Assembly: GCA_008704415.1 (NCBI GenBank)
Contig: VXIS01000095.1
Location: forward strand, 62,001-126,000
From: Sphaerosporella brunnea
Lineage: Eukaryota; Ascomycota; Pezizomycetes; Pezizales; Pyronemataceae
Reading direction: 5' to 3'
DNA length: 64,000 bases
Positions 1-10,748 of the stretch are shown piece by piece; position 1 is the stretch's first letter, and every line of letters starts with the position of its first letter. Both the position numbers and the translations under genes were made by a program. A model generated the notes under the pieces. It was not told the DNA's origin and did no database searches. It saw only the letters and a list, made by a program, of their open reading frames with translations.

Positions 1-2526
1 GTGCCACAATTCGCGGAGGTTCTTCGGTGGCCGCAGTTCTCGTACTGCCGCCAGCTTATCCTGCAGGACTTCCAGTCCTTCTGTCGATATCCTTCTGCCG
101 AGCAACTTCAGCGAGGAGTAGGCGAAGTGGCACTTCTCCGGGGAAAACTTTAGCCCTGCTTCTGATGCTGCTCGTAGTATGTAGGAAACGTGCTCCGCGT
201 GCTCCTTTATTGTGTTCGAGAAGATTATGATGTCGTCTATGTAGCACAATGCTGCGGTCCACCGTAGTCTGCCCAGTATACCGTCCATGAAACGTTGGAA
301 GACGGCTGGTGCGGTTTTCAGCCCGAAGGGCATCGTATTATACTCGAATAGGCCTCTATGCGTTATGAATGCGGTTTTCCAGCGATGCTCTTTTGCGATT
401 GGAATCTGGTGGTAACCCCTAGCGGCGTCCAGTGATGAGAACACTTGTTTGCCCTCCAGTGCGTCGAACATCTCGTCTGACCGCTGCATTGGGTATAACA
501 GGGACCTGGTGTGTTTGTTGAGTCCTCTGTAGTCCACACAGAACTTATCCTTCCCATTTTGATGCACTATGACCACCGGGTAGGACACTCGGCTGTCCGA
601 TGGGGAGATTGCTTTCCAGTCTAGCAGCTGATCCAGCGTATCGTCTATGATTGCTTGCTTCCTGGGTGAGGTTTGGCGTAGTCGCTCCGGCTGGAGTAGG
701 TCGTCGTCCGTATCGAGGGTCATCTCGAGTTGGTTCACCCGTCCGGGTTTGCCGTCGAGGGTGAATGCGTCGATGTGACGGTGTAGCACATCCAGTAACA
801 TCGTTTTGCCCTCTTCGCCGAAATCTTCTGAGACGTCGAATGCTCCGTTTTTTGTGGGCGTCTCAGGCGGAGGCCTGTCCGTTGGATCCATCGCAGATGC
901 TGCAAAGATGTACTCTTGCACTTGAGATGACCAGTGAGTGGAGTTTTCCTTCTCATAGCGTTCTTTAAAGTCTGCGATCGTCTTGGCGGGAGTCGATTTC
1001 TTTGGCACGCAGGAGAATATCTCCGCGCTTCCTTGCCCTCCTACCGTGTGTTTGATCGTCAGAACGGATATTGTGTCCATGGAGGATACGTTGGTTGCGT
1101 TGGCTATCTTCGTGCCTTTCCTGATTGTGATCGGGTGAGACCCTAGGTTTGCGAACCAAACCTTTGAGGTGTCGGAGGAGTACAGACCCTTCCCGACTAC
1201 CCCCAGCATATCGAGATCGTCGTGATATATAGGGACAGGATTCAGGAACAGGTCGTATGATTCCGAGAGGCCCCCTGGACCGTGACCGGCTATTATTGCG
1301 TCGATGGTCATCTCTGTCCTGGCTGGCACCGTCACTGTGCTGGCTGCTACGACGTTGTAGTCGCTCTGCACCATTCTCTTTGGCATGTCTGCGCCGAAGT
1401 AGAGCAGAAATGACGCCCCTTCAGCTGTCTGTATTCTCGCTTCCGTCCTCGAGGTGATGATGTCGATTTGATATGGGTTGATGATGTCCATACCCAGCAC
1501 GAACGATTCGTTCAGTCTGTTGATAATGTGGAACTCGACCGGAATGCGAATCCGTCGTTTTCTGCGTGTTCCGCTGCTGTCTCGTTCTGTCGTGTCTATG
1601 TAGATCGGAATGACGCAGAACTGTGCAGAGGTGTTCGCTCCAATTCCCTTAATCGCTACATCCTCATCGTACAGGTCCGGTGGGGGCGTCAAGGTTTCCA
1701 CGAGCTTCTTGTCCATCAATGATATGCTTGCGCAATTGTCGAGCCATCCTATCGCCGGTCTGCAGTGTGCATCGTTGATGCGCGCTCGGAAGAAGGTCGG
1801 CGATGCCCTCGTATATGCCTTGCCGTCCAGCCTTGCCGGGTTGATGGGTGCCGGCTCTATCATGTACGGGGCCGCGTCCGATGGCTTCTTATTATATGAA
1901 CGCCGATTCCTTGCCCGAAAGACGGGTCTCTTGTCGCGGCAGAAGTTCCATGCCGCCTTGGACGTGAATTCACCGTATGATAGCATCACGTTCGCCTGGT
2001 CGTACGTCGAGGCCTGGAACACCGGCCTTGGTCTGTCAGGTGTGTCGCGCATTGCTCGCTCCAGTTGCTCCCTCCACTCGTCGTGTTTCCGGACCGGCCG
2101 TTGACCTGTCTTAGTGTGTTCGTATTCGACTTCCTCTATGTCTTTGAGTTTCTTCGCCATGAGGTGCCCGTCCGTCCTGGTACGCCAGTCTATTTGTGTC
2201 TCGTCCGTGGCCACAGTGGCCATCGTGGCTGTAGCGTGAGCCGTGTCGTTCTCCGCGTGGTAGTCCTTTAGTCCTGTGTCCCCTGCCGATTTCGTTGACT
2301 CGGTGCCGGTTTTGAGGTGGGTGTTGCACACCCGTTTCTCGTCCGGTTCGCTCTGTGCCGAGCGTGTTGGAGTGTTGTCCGTCGAACCTTCCTTGGTGTG
2401 TATCTGCTCAGTTGGCTTGCGCCTATGGTTGCAGACTGTTAGTTTAACGTGGTTCCGCACGCTCAGTTTGACTTCTTGTGAATCATTTCGCTCCAAGGTT
2501 CCGACGTTATCTGTCTCTGACCTCCG
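1..2526 (-). CDS. Element A pol (protease-RT), partial, runs off left edge
   Basis: Ty3/gypsy-type polyprotein of retroelement A. On the minus strand one frame is open from about 2526 to position 1 without a stop, so the 3' part (RNase H, integrase) lies outside the window. A retropepsin-like region with the motif DNCASISLMD lies near 1720-1750. The reverse transcriptase region reads FCVDYRGLNKHTRSL near 540, then MPFGLKTAPAVFQRF near 300-340. The catalytic box YIDDIIIFS is at 217-243. The protein differs clearly from the pol of elements B, C and D, so A is another gypsy lineage. The frame matches that of the upstream gag, but about 145 bp with several stops lie between them, where an inverted repeat is also found. 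Start unknown; probably made as a gag-pol fusion or cleaved product. Confidence 0.85.
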
Positions 2527-2634
2527 TCAATGCCTGCGGTACCATGATTGTATAGGTTGTCTTCGGGCTCGGTCTGCATATACGCCACGTGGGCCGTACT
2601 ATCGTCGTAATCCTCGTTCTCATCCTCGTCCAGG

Positions 2635-2940
2635 TACTCGCCGATTTCAAAATACTTCGGACACTGGATTTTACCCGGCTTTCGACAGGGATTGTCCGGG
2701 CGACCCTTCGCAATTGCGCAGGAGAGACACAACGTCACAGCTCCTGAGCTCCATCACATACCTCTGTGGACTATTGAACGCGCCATTATGGTCAAGAGAT
2801 TGAATACTTTGATAGTTGGGACTCGGGAGCTCAGGGGGAGCTTGGGAGCTTGGGAGCGGGGGCGCTCGTCTAGGTGCCGACCCCTGTCCAAAGCCGGGTA
2901 AAATCCAGTGTCCGAAGTATTTTGAAATCGGCGAGTATGA
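2635..2940. repeat. Inverted repeat at the gag-pol junction of element A
   Basis: Two arms of about 55 bp, 2635-2691 and 2884-2939, are nearly perfect inverted copies: one mismatch is seen in the core, and the arms end in TACTCGCCG. The spacer is about 190 bp. Read on the element's strand, the inner arm encodes PGKIQCPKYFEIGEYLD and the outer arm the reverse-strand reading ISKYFGHWILPGF. Only the first looks like native protein. It could be a local inverted duplication, or a flip of the spacer between the arms. Confidence 0.8.
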
Positions 2941-4143
2941 CGCAAATGACTCGTCCCATGCCGTGTCCTGCACCATGAAAGCTGCCCTTGCTGTGGTTTT
3001 CAAGTCTCGTGAGTCCTTACGGCATTCGAAGTTGAAGTGTTTTCCTCCACACTTCTTACACGGCGATGAGAGGTAAATGATTCTCCCGTCAGGAAATTTA
3101 TACGACCACTGTGACGATTTGTTGGGGAGCAGCGAGTTGATCCTCATTTTGAGTTCTTTAGGGTCGTATGTCTCAGAGAGCGGCAACTTTGGGGCCGGGC
3201 GCTTTCCAGGGTTGCCGGCGCTCGGCGAGCCGTACTGCTTGGGTCCCGTTGAAACGGCGGACTTGTATTGGGGGCTCCGTATCTTGTCCAGTCTTGCCAA
3301 TTCGTCCATGAACCTCATGATTGATGGTTTTTTGTGCAGGTCCGACTGTATAATCTCCTGGTCCGCCGGGGTCAGGCCGTCCCTGATGTCGGAGATGATG
3401 TCTGCAACGTCCCTGTTGGTGCCGAACGCCTCCTGCAGCATGGCGAATTTCTTCCACTCATATTTGCTCAACGTTTCTCCGTACTGGTGTTTCCTGTCAC
3501 GAGCCTCCTTCTTCAGAATCTGCTCGTTCCTGTGTAGGGCCCTCGCCATTGTGTTCCTCAACGTGAGAGAGGTGTCCTCGCGGAGCTGTTTCTGCTGCTC
3601 CGGCATCAGTGAGTGCCACCAATCCAGAGCACGTCCGCGTAGGCAGGTGAGAGCTGCCACGTCCAGGCATGCCCGTTTCCATCCCGGAGATTGCTTCTGG
3701 GCCATCACGGCTCTGAGGTGCGTGAGCCACTTGGAGAAGGAAACCCAGTGGCCGCTAGCGTTGACGGCTTGGCCAGTCCAATCTTTATGGGCCGGAAGTG
3801 GGTCGAGGATGCCGATCAGGTCCGTCTTCGGTGATTCCACTTTCTCGGCTGGAGGAGATTTGGGGTCCGCCAGCGGGGTGAAAGACAGGCCCGCTGCTTC
3901 CCATTTTGGCCTCAGTTCGTCCTCCAGGGCTGCCATCTTTTGCAATCTCTCAGTCTCCAGCGTGGCCCTTGCTGCGGCCTTGGCTCTGTCTGCCGCGGTC
4001 TGCTGCTGCTCCGCCGGGCGTGCGAGGGCGGCGATCAAAGCCTTCAAGTCGGCCATCTCCTGGTCCCGGGCCGCTTCTCTCTGTTCCCGAGCCGCTTCCT
4101 TCTCGGCCTGCTTCTGTAAGAACTCTCTAAGCATGGCTTCCAT
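2671..4143 (-). CDS. Element A gag-like protein (490 aa)
   Basis: Gag-type structural protein of gypsy element A. It begins with a highly charged, Glu/Arg/Ala-rich coiled-coil-like segment (about residues 1-110), followed by a retrotransposon-gag-like core with GRALDWWHSLMPEQQ near residues 175-190. Around residue 370 is a Cys-rich motif CKKCGGKHFNFEC, resembling a single zinc knuckle (CX2CX4HX4C). The last 85 residues are read through an inverted repeat and a 190-bp spacer (2692-2883) and look unlike native sequence, so the original C-terminus may be lost. The ATG at 4143 follows the stop of a short upstream frame by a few bases. A long antisense frame here is a shadow. Confidence 0.8.
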   Translation of the reverse strand: MEAMLREFLQKQAEKEAAREQREAARDQEMADLKALIAALARPAEQQQTAADRAKAAARATLETERLQKMAALEDELRPKWEAAGLSFTPLADPKSPPAEKVESPKTDLIGILDPLPAHKDWTGQAVNASGHWVSFSKWLTHLRAVMAQKQSPGWKRACLDVAALTCLRGRALDWWHSLMPEQQKQLREDTSLTLRNTMARALHRNEQILKKEARDRKHQYGETLSKYEWKKFAMLQEAFGTNRDVADIISDIRDGLTPADQEIIQSDLHKKPSIMRFMDELARLDKIRSPQYKSAVSTGPKQYGSPSAGNPGKRPAPKLPLSETYDPKELKMRINSLLPNKSSQWSYKFPDGRIIYLSSPCKKCGGKHFNFECRKDSRDLKTTARAAFMVQDTAWDESFASYSPISKYFGHWILPGFGQGSAPRRAPPLPSSQAPPELPSPNYQSIQSLDHNGAFNSPQRYVMELRSCDVVSLLRNCEGSPGQSLSKAG

Positions 4144-4148
4144 TTTTC

Positions 4149-4463
4149 CTAACAGTTTCTGTCAAAGTTGCTATAGTCGAACTCCTCTGGGTGCGACTTC
4201 TGCAGCACTTCCTCAATCGTCCGCTGTGATGGAAACGTAGGGCCTGGAAATTTAGAGATCCACCAAATGACGAATTTTGCTTGGCCTACTGGGAATGCCG
4301 GGGTTTCAACGAACTGCGGGTGTCCCTTGATCTCGGCGTAGCGGTATTTGACGAAGGAGCGTTCCCGCTTGCCCAGGTTGATTCTTGATTTGCTCGACGC
4401 CAGCGTGACGATGGAGTTCGGTTCGATGAGAGATGTGTACGGGTGGGTTCGGAGAGAGGTGAA
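4149..4463 (-). other. Met-less open frame between element A LTR and gag
   Basis: An open frame of about 105 codons with no methionine, ending just before the gag ATG. It reads like coding sequence, for example ERSFVKYRYAEIKGHPQF and AKFVIWWISKFPGPTFP. It begins shortly after the inferred LTR end. It may be a 5' gag segment reached by frameshift or splicing, or a captured host fragment. No family recognised. Confidence 0.4.
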
Positions 4464-4492
4464 TTAGCTAAATCGAGTATCGCCCGTCGTAG

Positions 4493-4725
4493 TGTGGTGA
4501 AGTTCCAGACTACAGGAGCAGATATGTCGATGTCGCCATATCACGTACGTGAGTTGTGAGGTGTAAAAAGGATGCTCATTCAACTATCGCAACAGCTCGC
4601 TTTTAAGTATGCCGTAGCTTTTAGAGTTCACACATGCGCGCTCGCTTAGCTCCCGCGCCCCTATCCCGGTTCCGATGCCCTTAGTGCCGGCATCTCCTTT
4701 AGCCCCGTTATACAACCCCGTTACA
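4493..4725 (-). repeat. Inferred 5' LTR of element A
   Basis: On the minus strand the sequence starts TGTAACGGGG at 4725, exactly where the gag reading frame of element B (FRLDC) is cut. That is how an LTR end inserted in B should look. The inner end is placed at a CACCACA near 4493, but this is uncertain. The matching 3' LTR and target duplication (expected TCCGT) would lie left of the window. Confidence 0.5.
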
Positions 4726-4841
4726 TCCGTCTTGACTGTCCTCGCAGGGTAGCCGCTGACGCTCGCCGCGTCCGCGCTGCGGAGGCGTCCCTCGTGACGG
4801 CTACCATAGCTGCTCCGGCTGACGAGCCGTCGGAAAACTAG
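4726..4841 (+). pseudogene. Element B gag, C-terminal fragment
   Basis: The reading RLDCPRRVAADARRVRAAEA matches the last part of element C gag, including the residues after its zinc knuckle, and ends PSEN then TAG at 4839-4841. Everything upstream was displaced by insertion of element A. The amber codon and its surroundings (GAAAACTAGTTGTCCCATGC) are the same as in element C. Confidence 0.8.
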
Positions 4842-4870
4842 TTGTCCCATGCCGCAAGGTTGGCACCGAC

Positions 4871-7219
4871 ATGGGACGCCCAGCATCTTCTTCGTCCTTT
4901 CCTTGTTGTCACGGCTCTCCAGCTCGCAGGCCGGGTGCTCTCTTCCTATCTTGGGTAGCTATTTCGGATCAGGGGTTAGGAGAGGAATCAATGGATGGAA
5001 ATCATCTCGTAGTTACGTGCTCCCTCTCCGACCGTGATAACAAGATACAAACCCACGCACTGATCGACTGTGGAGCTACCGGTTTTGCCTTTATTGACAA
5101 AGAATTTGCCCACCAACATCATTTCCCCCAATATGCACTACGCGTGCCTCGCGCCCTCGAGGTCATAGATGGTAGACCCATCTCGTCCGGAGACATCACC
5201 CACATCGTCAAGGTAGGACTGTCAGTCGGCGGCCACCACGAAACGTTGCCCGCCTTTGTCACCAAACTTAGCCAATACCCTCTTGTCCTTGGCATTCCCT
5301 GGTTGAAGCACCATGGAGTGTCTGTCCGCTTCGCCTCAAACGACGTCTCCTTTGACTCCCCCGGCTGCGCCAACCACAAGACGACGCGTAAACCAACGAG
5401 TGTCAAAGGGGTGACCCTCACTCGGCCCTTGGACATCGCGATGGTCTCAGCCGCCTCTTTCCAGCGCCTTGTCAAGAACAAGAAACAACGATACGGCCAG
5501 CTCCAGCTTTTCTCCATGTCGTTGTACGAAATCAACAAGGCGTTAGAACAAAAGGCAATTGATGATGGGGACCTCAAATCACTAGTCCCCCAGCAATACC
5601 ATGAGTTCCTACCCCTCTTCTCGGAAGCTGTAGCCAACCGCCTGCCCCCTCACCGCCCATATGACCATAAGATACCATTCAAGGAGGGGTTCGAACCCCC
5701 CTTTGGCCCGCTATACTCGCTGTCTCGCTCGGAGCTGGAAGCCCTTAAGACTTGGCTAGAGGACAACCTATCAAAGGGATTCATTAGAGCCTCCTCTTCA
5801 CCAGCCGGTGCTCCAATCCTTTTCGTCAAAAAGGGGGATGGATCCCTACGACTGGTGGTTGATTACCGAGGGCTCAATAAAGGAACCGTGAAGAATAGGT
5901 ATCCACTCCGGTTGGTGCGAGAGACACTGATGAGACTCTCCAAGGCCCGCTGGTTTAGTAAGTTGGACGTCCGCGGGGCCTACAACCTGATCCGAATGGC
6001 AGAAGGTGAGAAGTGGAAGACGGCCTTTAGGACCCGTTATGGACTATTCGAATCTCTGGTGATGCCATTTGGTCTTACCAACGCTCCAGCTGACTTTCAA
6101 CATTTTATCAACGATACCCTCTCACCGTTCCTGGACTGTTTCGCCTCTGCCTACCTGGACGACATCCTTATCTACTCAGACACCTTTGAAGAGCACCAGG
6201 ACCACATCCGACAGGTCCTTCGTCGGCTTTCGGAAGCAGGCCTGCACTTCAAGCCAGAAAAATGCGAGTTTCACCGGCGGGAGGTCAAGTATCTCGGACT
6301 GATCATCGGTGTCGACGGCATACGGATGGACCCGGACAAGGTCGAAGCAGTGAAAGCTTGGCCAACTCTGGAAAAGCTAAAGGATGTTAGAGCCTTCCTT
6401 GGATTTGCCAACTTCTACCGCCGATTCATACGCTCCTACTCCCAGGTGGTGCGGCCACTCACCCGCCTGACCCAGAAAGACGTGGCATTCCAATGGACAA
6501 AGACTGAACAGGAGGCCTTTGACAGCCTGAAAACGTGCTTCACCACTGCTCCGGTTCTCCGCCGCTTTGACCACAACCGTGACGTCGTCGTTGAGACCGA
6601 CGCCTCCGACTACGTCTCCGCTGGCATCCTATCACAATACGACGACGACGGCGTCCTCCACCCTGTTGCGTACTTCTCTAAGAAGCATTCCCCTGCAGAA
6701 TGCAACTACAAGATCTACGACAAGGAGCTGATGGCTATCGTCCGGGCTTTTGAGGAATGGCGGCCGGAACTCCAATCCGTGGAGAATCCAATCCAGGTGC
6801 TCACCGATCACAAGAACTTGGAGTATTTTACCACCACCAAGCTCCTGAATCGACGTCAAGCCCGTTAGTCTCAGTTCCTGTCGCACTTCAACTTCAAGAT
6901 CGTCTACCGTCCTGGAAAGTCTGGTGGGAAGCCGGACTCACTAACTCGCAGATCAGGAGATCTGCCTAAGGAGGGGGATGAGCGCACGACTGAAAATTTT
7001 TCCGTCGTCATAAAGCCCCACCAGATCGTCCACCTCCTGGCCGACGGCCCGCCGGCGCAGCCTCCACCACCCCTAGGAGACGAAGCAGTGACACTTGCTC
7101 GTCTGTTCCAAGAAGCTTACGATGCGGACCCGTTTCCGTCTCAGGTCCTTCCGATGTTGCAAGACGGAGTCCGCCATAGCCCCCGGATCACGTTGGCAGA
7201 ATGCGCCCAAGAAGGAGAT
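4871..7219 (+). pseudogene. Element B pol part 1: protease, RT, RNase H, start of integrase
   Basis: Chromovirus (Ty3/gypsy) polyprotein. The protease motif LIDCGATG is near 5060. RT shows FVKKGDGSLRLVVDYRGL near 5825-5875 and the catalytic YLDDILIYS at 6152-6178. RNase H starts with ETDASDYVSAGILSQ near 6595. A TGG-to-TAG change at 6866-6868 stops the frame in RNase H; the sibling C has Trp at that codon. After the stop the same frame continues through the linker into the integrase N-terminus, up to GDRL at 7219, where a solo LTR interrupts it. Coding identity to element C is high. Non-autonomous as it stands. Confidence 0.9.
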
Positions 7220-7830
7220 CGTCTTGTTAGAATGTGATGGACGTGGTATTTCCTTGGCTACCCCAAAGTGTTTTCCTATCTCATACTGGTTTCATTTTAC
7301 ACTCATCACGGGCACTTACCACTGCGATTACTACACCATGTACTCGTCACATGTCTTTCTTATTTCTTATCTTTCGCCTGTTTGCACACACCTTCCTTTC
7401 CTAGTCAGGCTTACTCGTGTCTGCCTTACGTTGACTCACTGTTGCGTGCAAACGTACACAGTTATACGCGGCTGTGCATTAGCGCTCACTAGTTGTATGT
7501 CATTTCTATTTCTAGTTGTTTCTCTTACATTCCATGTATGACTCACACGTATGACTCACAGTCATCATGAGTCACTCGAATCATGTATACAAAGTTACAT
7601 ATTAGGCTTGGCAGGCTGAGCTCTCGGGTATATATACCCGCTCTCTCTCACTCAACCAAGAACAACAATCAACACAACAATCTCCTCGAGAATAAGATCC
7701 TCTCTTCACTTCTCTATTGTGATAACAGATTCAGCACTCCTCTCTCCGTTCCTACCATCTTTCTGCTACAAATACCTTTACCGGTATTGCTCCACTTCCG
7801 CATTACGCAAACCCACCTCTGATCACGTCT
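7220..7830. mobile_element. Solo LTR (601 bp) with CGTCT target duplication
   Basis: The insert spans 7225-7825, starts TGTTAGAATG and ends TGATCA, and is flanked by CGTCT at 7220-7224 and 7826-7830. Removing it with one CGTCT joins GATCGT to CTCACCTAT and restores the integrase frame (DRL-TYR), as in element C. It has a TATA-like GGTATATATACCC at 7628-7640, followed by about 190 bp that could be R-U5. TG...CA ends with a 5-bp duplication define it as a solo LTR. The TGTTAGAA start is common in Ty1/copia LTRs, but the superfamily is not proven. Short open frames inside carry no recognisable domain. Confidence 0.9.
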
Positions 7831-8779
7831 CACCTATAGAAGTAAGCTTTACGTGCCCGAATACGAGCCTCTCCGGCTGCATTTGATGCAACAACACCAC
7901 GATGCCCCCGTTGCTGACCACCCAGGAAGATCCAAAACCTTGAAGCTGCTTTGTCGTACCTACCATTGGCCAAAGATGCGGCAGGACGTGGAACGGTATG
8001 TCCGCAACTGCCATGTCTGCCAACGCTCTCGGACCGGTCGTCATGCTCCTTACGGCATCCTACAACTCCTCCCTATCCCGGAACGTCCTTGGCAGGACAT
8101 CTCAATGGACTTCGTCACCGGGCTCCCGTGGTCACAAGGCTGCGATGCTATTTGGGTTGTGGTCGACCGCCTTACAAAGGAACGTCACCTGATTCCTTGC
8201 CGGACCAATGTCGATGCGACCGAACTGGCTGATCTCTTCATCCAACACGTATTCAGTCTTCACGGCCTACCGCTTACGATTATCTCCGACCGTGAACCGC
8301 AATTCGCATCGGAATTCTGGGAACGCATCTGTGTCAGACTGGGTATAGAACGTCGGCTCTCGACAGCCTTCCACCCCCAAACGGACGGACAGACTGAACG
8401 GATCAATGCGGTAATGCAGCAGTACCTTCGAGCGTATGTCAACTATCTCCAGGACGACTGGGTTGACTGGCTGCCGCTGGCCGAATTCGCAACCAACAAC
8501 CAGGGATCAGAGGCTCACGGCTCCTCACCTTTCTTTGCTAACAAGGGGTTCGACCCTCGTTACCAGTTTGACCTGTCCCCTGCGGCCCCCAACAATGTTG
8601 ATGATCGCAGAGCCTTGACCACCGCTAGGACATTGTCGGAAATCCATTCGCACCTCCGCACGGAGCTCCTACGGGCACAGATGAGGTACCAGGATAACGC
8701 CGACGAGCATCGCATACCGGCTCCCGACTACCACATCGGGGACAAGGTGTGGCTTGACGGCCGGAATTGGAAGACTCAA
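7831..8779 (+). pseudogene. Element B pol part 2: integrase
   Basis: Integrase core of element B. The zinc-binding HHCC region (HHDAPVADHPGRSKTLKLLC then NCHVCQRS) is at about 7895-8030. The catalytic Asp residues are in SMDFVTGLP (about 8105) and TIISDREPQF (about 8277). The catalytic Glu follows in QTDGQTERINAVM (about 8400). B has SDREPQF where element C has SDRGPQF, so the usual Gly after the second Asp motif is Glu. The frame runs to GRNWKT and is cut at 8780 by a 1.53-kb insertion. Confidence 0.9.
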
Positions 8780-10310
8780 TGTCACACCCTAAACTGTGAC
8801 AATGGGATTTTGGTATAAGAATGGTACATTTATAATCATTGAATAGTATCAACATCCAAGATTAGCCAGTAGCACTATGTGGCCGCCCCCCGAACCGCCC
8901 CCGGAGTCATCAGCATCCGAGGAGTCAGGACAATGTCTCGATACTGCACGGCCGCTCCTCGTGCCCGGACGCTGACCGGTCCAAGTGCCGTGCGTACCAC
9001 GAGACGCCCAACCAATTATAATGAAGGGCACTACCCAGTCGACGGTTGCTGGATCCAAAGACTAAGCGCGCTAAGCGCTAAGGACCTCACGAGGGTTGCA
9101 ATCTGAGAAGCTGGGAATACTGTTAGCCAAAAGGGATCGAAAGGACACTCGAAAAGGGATACTTACAATACGTTAGTACCAAGCAAGATGGCTTGGTCCC
9201 GTTACCGACAAACGACTAGTCAGGGTGTTGCAAGAGCAGCATCGCTGGGGGTACCTCCCGCCGCGTGGCTACCTTTAGGTGCTCAAGTCGGTATGGTGTG
9301 TTGGTAATGAGGATCCGTTCGATGTCCCAGGAGTAAAGAGTAGTAGGAGTTGTAGAAAGGATGAAGGAGAAAAGAGCGAGGGGAGCGACAAGCCTCTTTG
9401 TGAAGCAAGCCGCCATACCATCCATTGTACCAACGGAGTTGCCGGATACAAGGACAACCTGCAAGGCGTTGGAGTCAATCAACCGGCAGAATGAGGGGAA
9501 AGACCAGCAGACAAAGGTGGAGTCCAATATGCAGAGTCTAGTCACCGGTGTGGGTGTCGTTTGTCATATGGCGTGCTTCGGCGGTATGATACGACAGGAG
9601 AACTCCCACATCGATATTGATACGACGAGTCATCGGTGCTCGCGTCTACTGTAGAGTCTGATAATACCTCATCTGCTAATGGTGTGCTGCAAGTTCAGCT
9701 GAAGCAAAGGGGCATAATCCAAGCAGGCCATAGAGCAAGCTGATCACGCCAGCATCCTGCACAATAAGCTGAACTCGTCAAAGTGCAAGAGTCTAGTCTC
9801 GCAAGGAGGCACAATCAAAGCAAGCCGTAGGGCATGCTGACGATCATGCCAGCGTCCAGCAATATAGATATGACGACGCACTGATTGCATAAAAAGGACT
9901 CATGAGTGGGGAATGATTACGTGCTTCATGCATGAAAGATTTCTCTATCCACATACAAAGCACACCCTCAGCAGACGATAGGATTTGCCCCACTATTATT
10001 CAGGGTCAAAGGGATTTCCACTAACCCTCCGCTTGACAATTAAGAAGAGCGGGTTCTACTATAAAGAGGGCCGTTCCTGCCCACACGACTCCTCCAGATT
10101 TTCAGAATCATCAGCTTCGAAATTTAGACGAAAGAGAAGCAACCAGCCCCCTCAAAGACACAGATCCTCTTCTCTGTTGTCTTTCCAGAAATTAAAAGAG
10201 AACCCCTTAAGATTATTACATTGTGATAATCGAGACTTCCTTGCTCTTCTATTAAGCTAAAGGATAACCCACTCTCAGCCTTGACTCAAGATATAAGGAA
10301 AAGGCTCACA
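8780..10310. mobile_element. 1.53-kb LTR-like insertion in element B integrase
   Basis: It starts TGTCACACCC and ends GGCTCACA, flanked by CTCAA (8775-8779) and CTCGA (10311-10315), a 5-bp target duplication with one later change. Removing it restores KTRRPASKLDN as in element C. A TATA-like CTATAAAGAGG near 10060 lies about 250 bp from the right end, as expected for U3-R-U5 order. No coding domain is visible. A degenerate direct repeat of roughly 60 bp is seen near 9700-9770 and 9810-9870. Best read as a long solo LTR; a non-autonomous element is the alternative. Confidence 0.65.
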
Positions 10311-10714
10311 CTCGACGCCCGGCCAGCAAGCTGGACAACAAGCGTCACGGGCCATTTGAGGTTACCGGCAAAGTCTCGGCATATGCCTACCGTCTCCGAC
10401 TCCACGAAGATATGCACGTCCACCCCGTCTTCCACGTCTCCCTCCTGGAATTGACACCCGACGACCCTTATCCCGGGCAGCGACAGGATCTGCCACCCCC
10501 GGTAGAAATCAAGGGCGAGCAGGCATGGTTAGTAGATCGGATACTGGACTCTCGGCTTCACGGACGGTGGCGTAACCTCCAGTACTTGGTCAAGTGGACC
10601 GGCTACGATCAGCCGAAGTGGGAACCAGTCAGGCTGGTCAACGGTCTGGAAGCCATCGATCGCTTCCACGAGGCCTATCTAGACAAGCCGGGGCCTCTGC
10701 CAGAGGATGAATGA
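10311..10714 (+). pseudogene. Element B pol part 3: integrase C-terminus and chromodomain
   Basis: Continuation of B pol after the 1.53-kb insertion. It carries the GPFEVTGKVSAYAYRL and HPVFHVSLLE integrase C-terminal motifs and a chromodomain-like tail, VDRILDSRLHGRWRN then YLVKWTGYDQPKWEP. It ends PEDE then TGA at 10712-10714. The chromodomain places B in the chromovirus branch of Ty3/gypsy. A purine-rich tract (GAGGGGGATAC) directly before the LTR is the likely polypurine tract. Confidence 0.9.
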
Positions 10715-10748
10715 GCTTTGCCGGAGCTCAGCCGTATGAGGGGGATAC

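Noticed and set aside
3077..4240. Long open frame (387 codons) on the plus strand over element A gag
   Set aside because: It is the antisense shadow of the gag-like gene; no domain and unlikely composition.
5683..5700. GGGGTTCGAACCCCC resembling a tRNA B box
   Set aside because: It lies inside the RT frame (GFEPPFGP), is found equally in element C, and no cloverleaf surrounds it.
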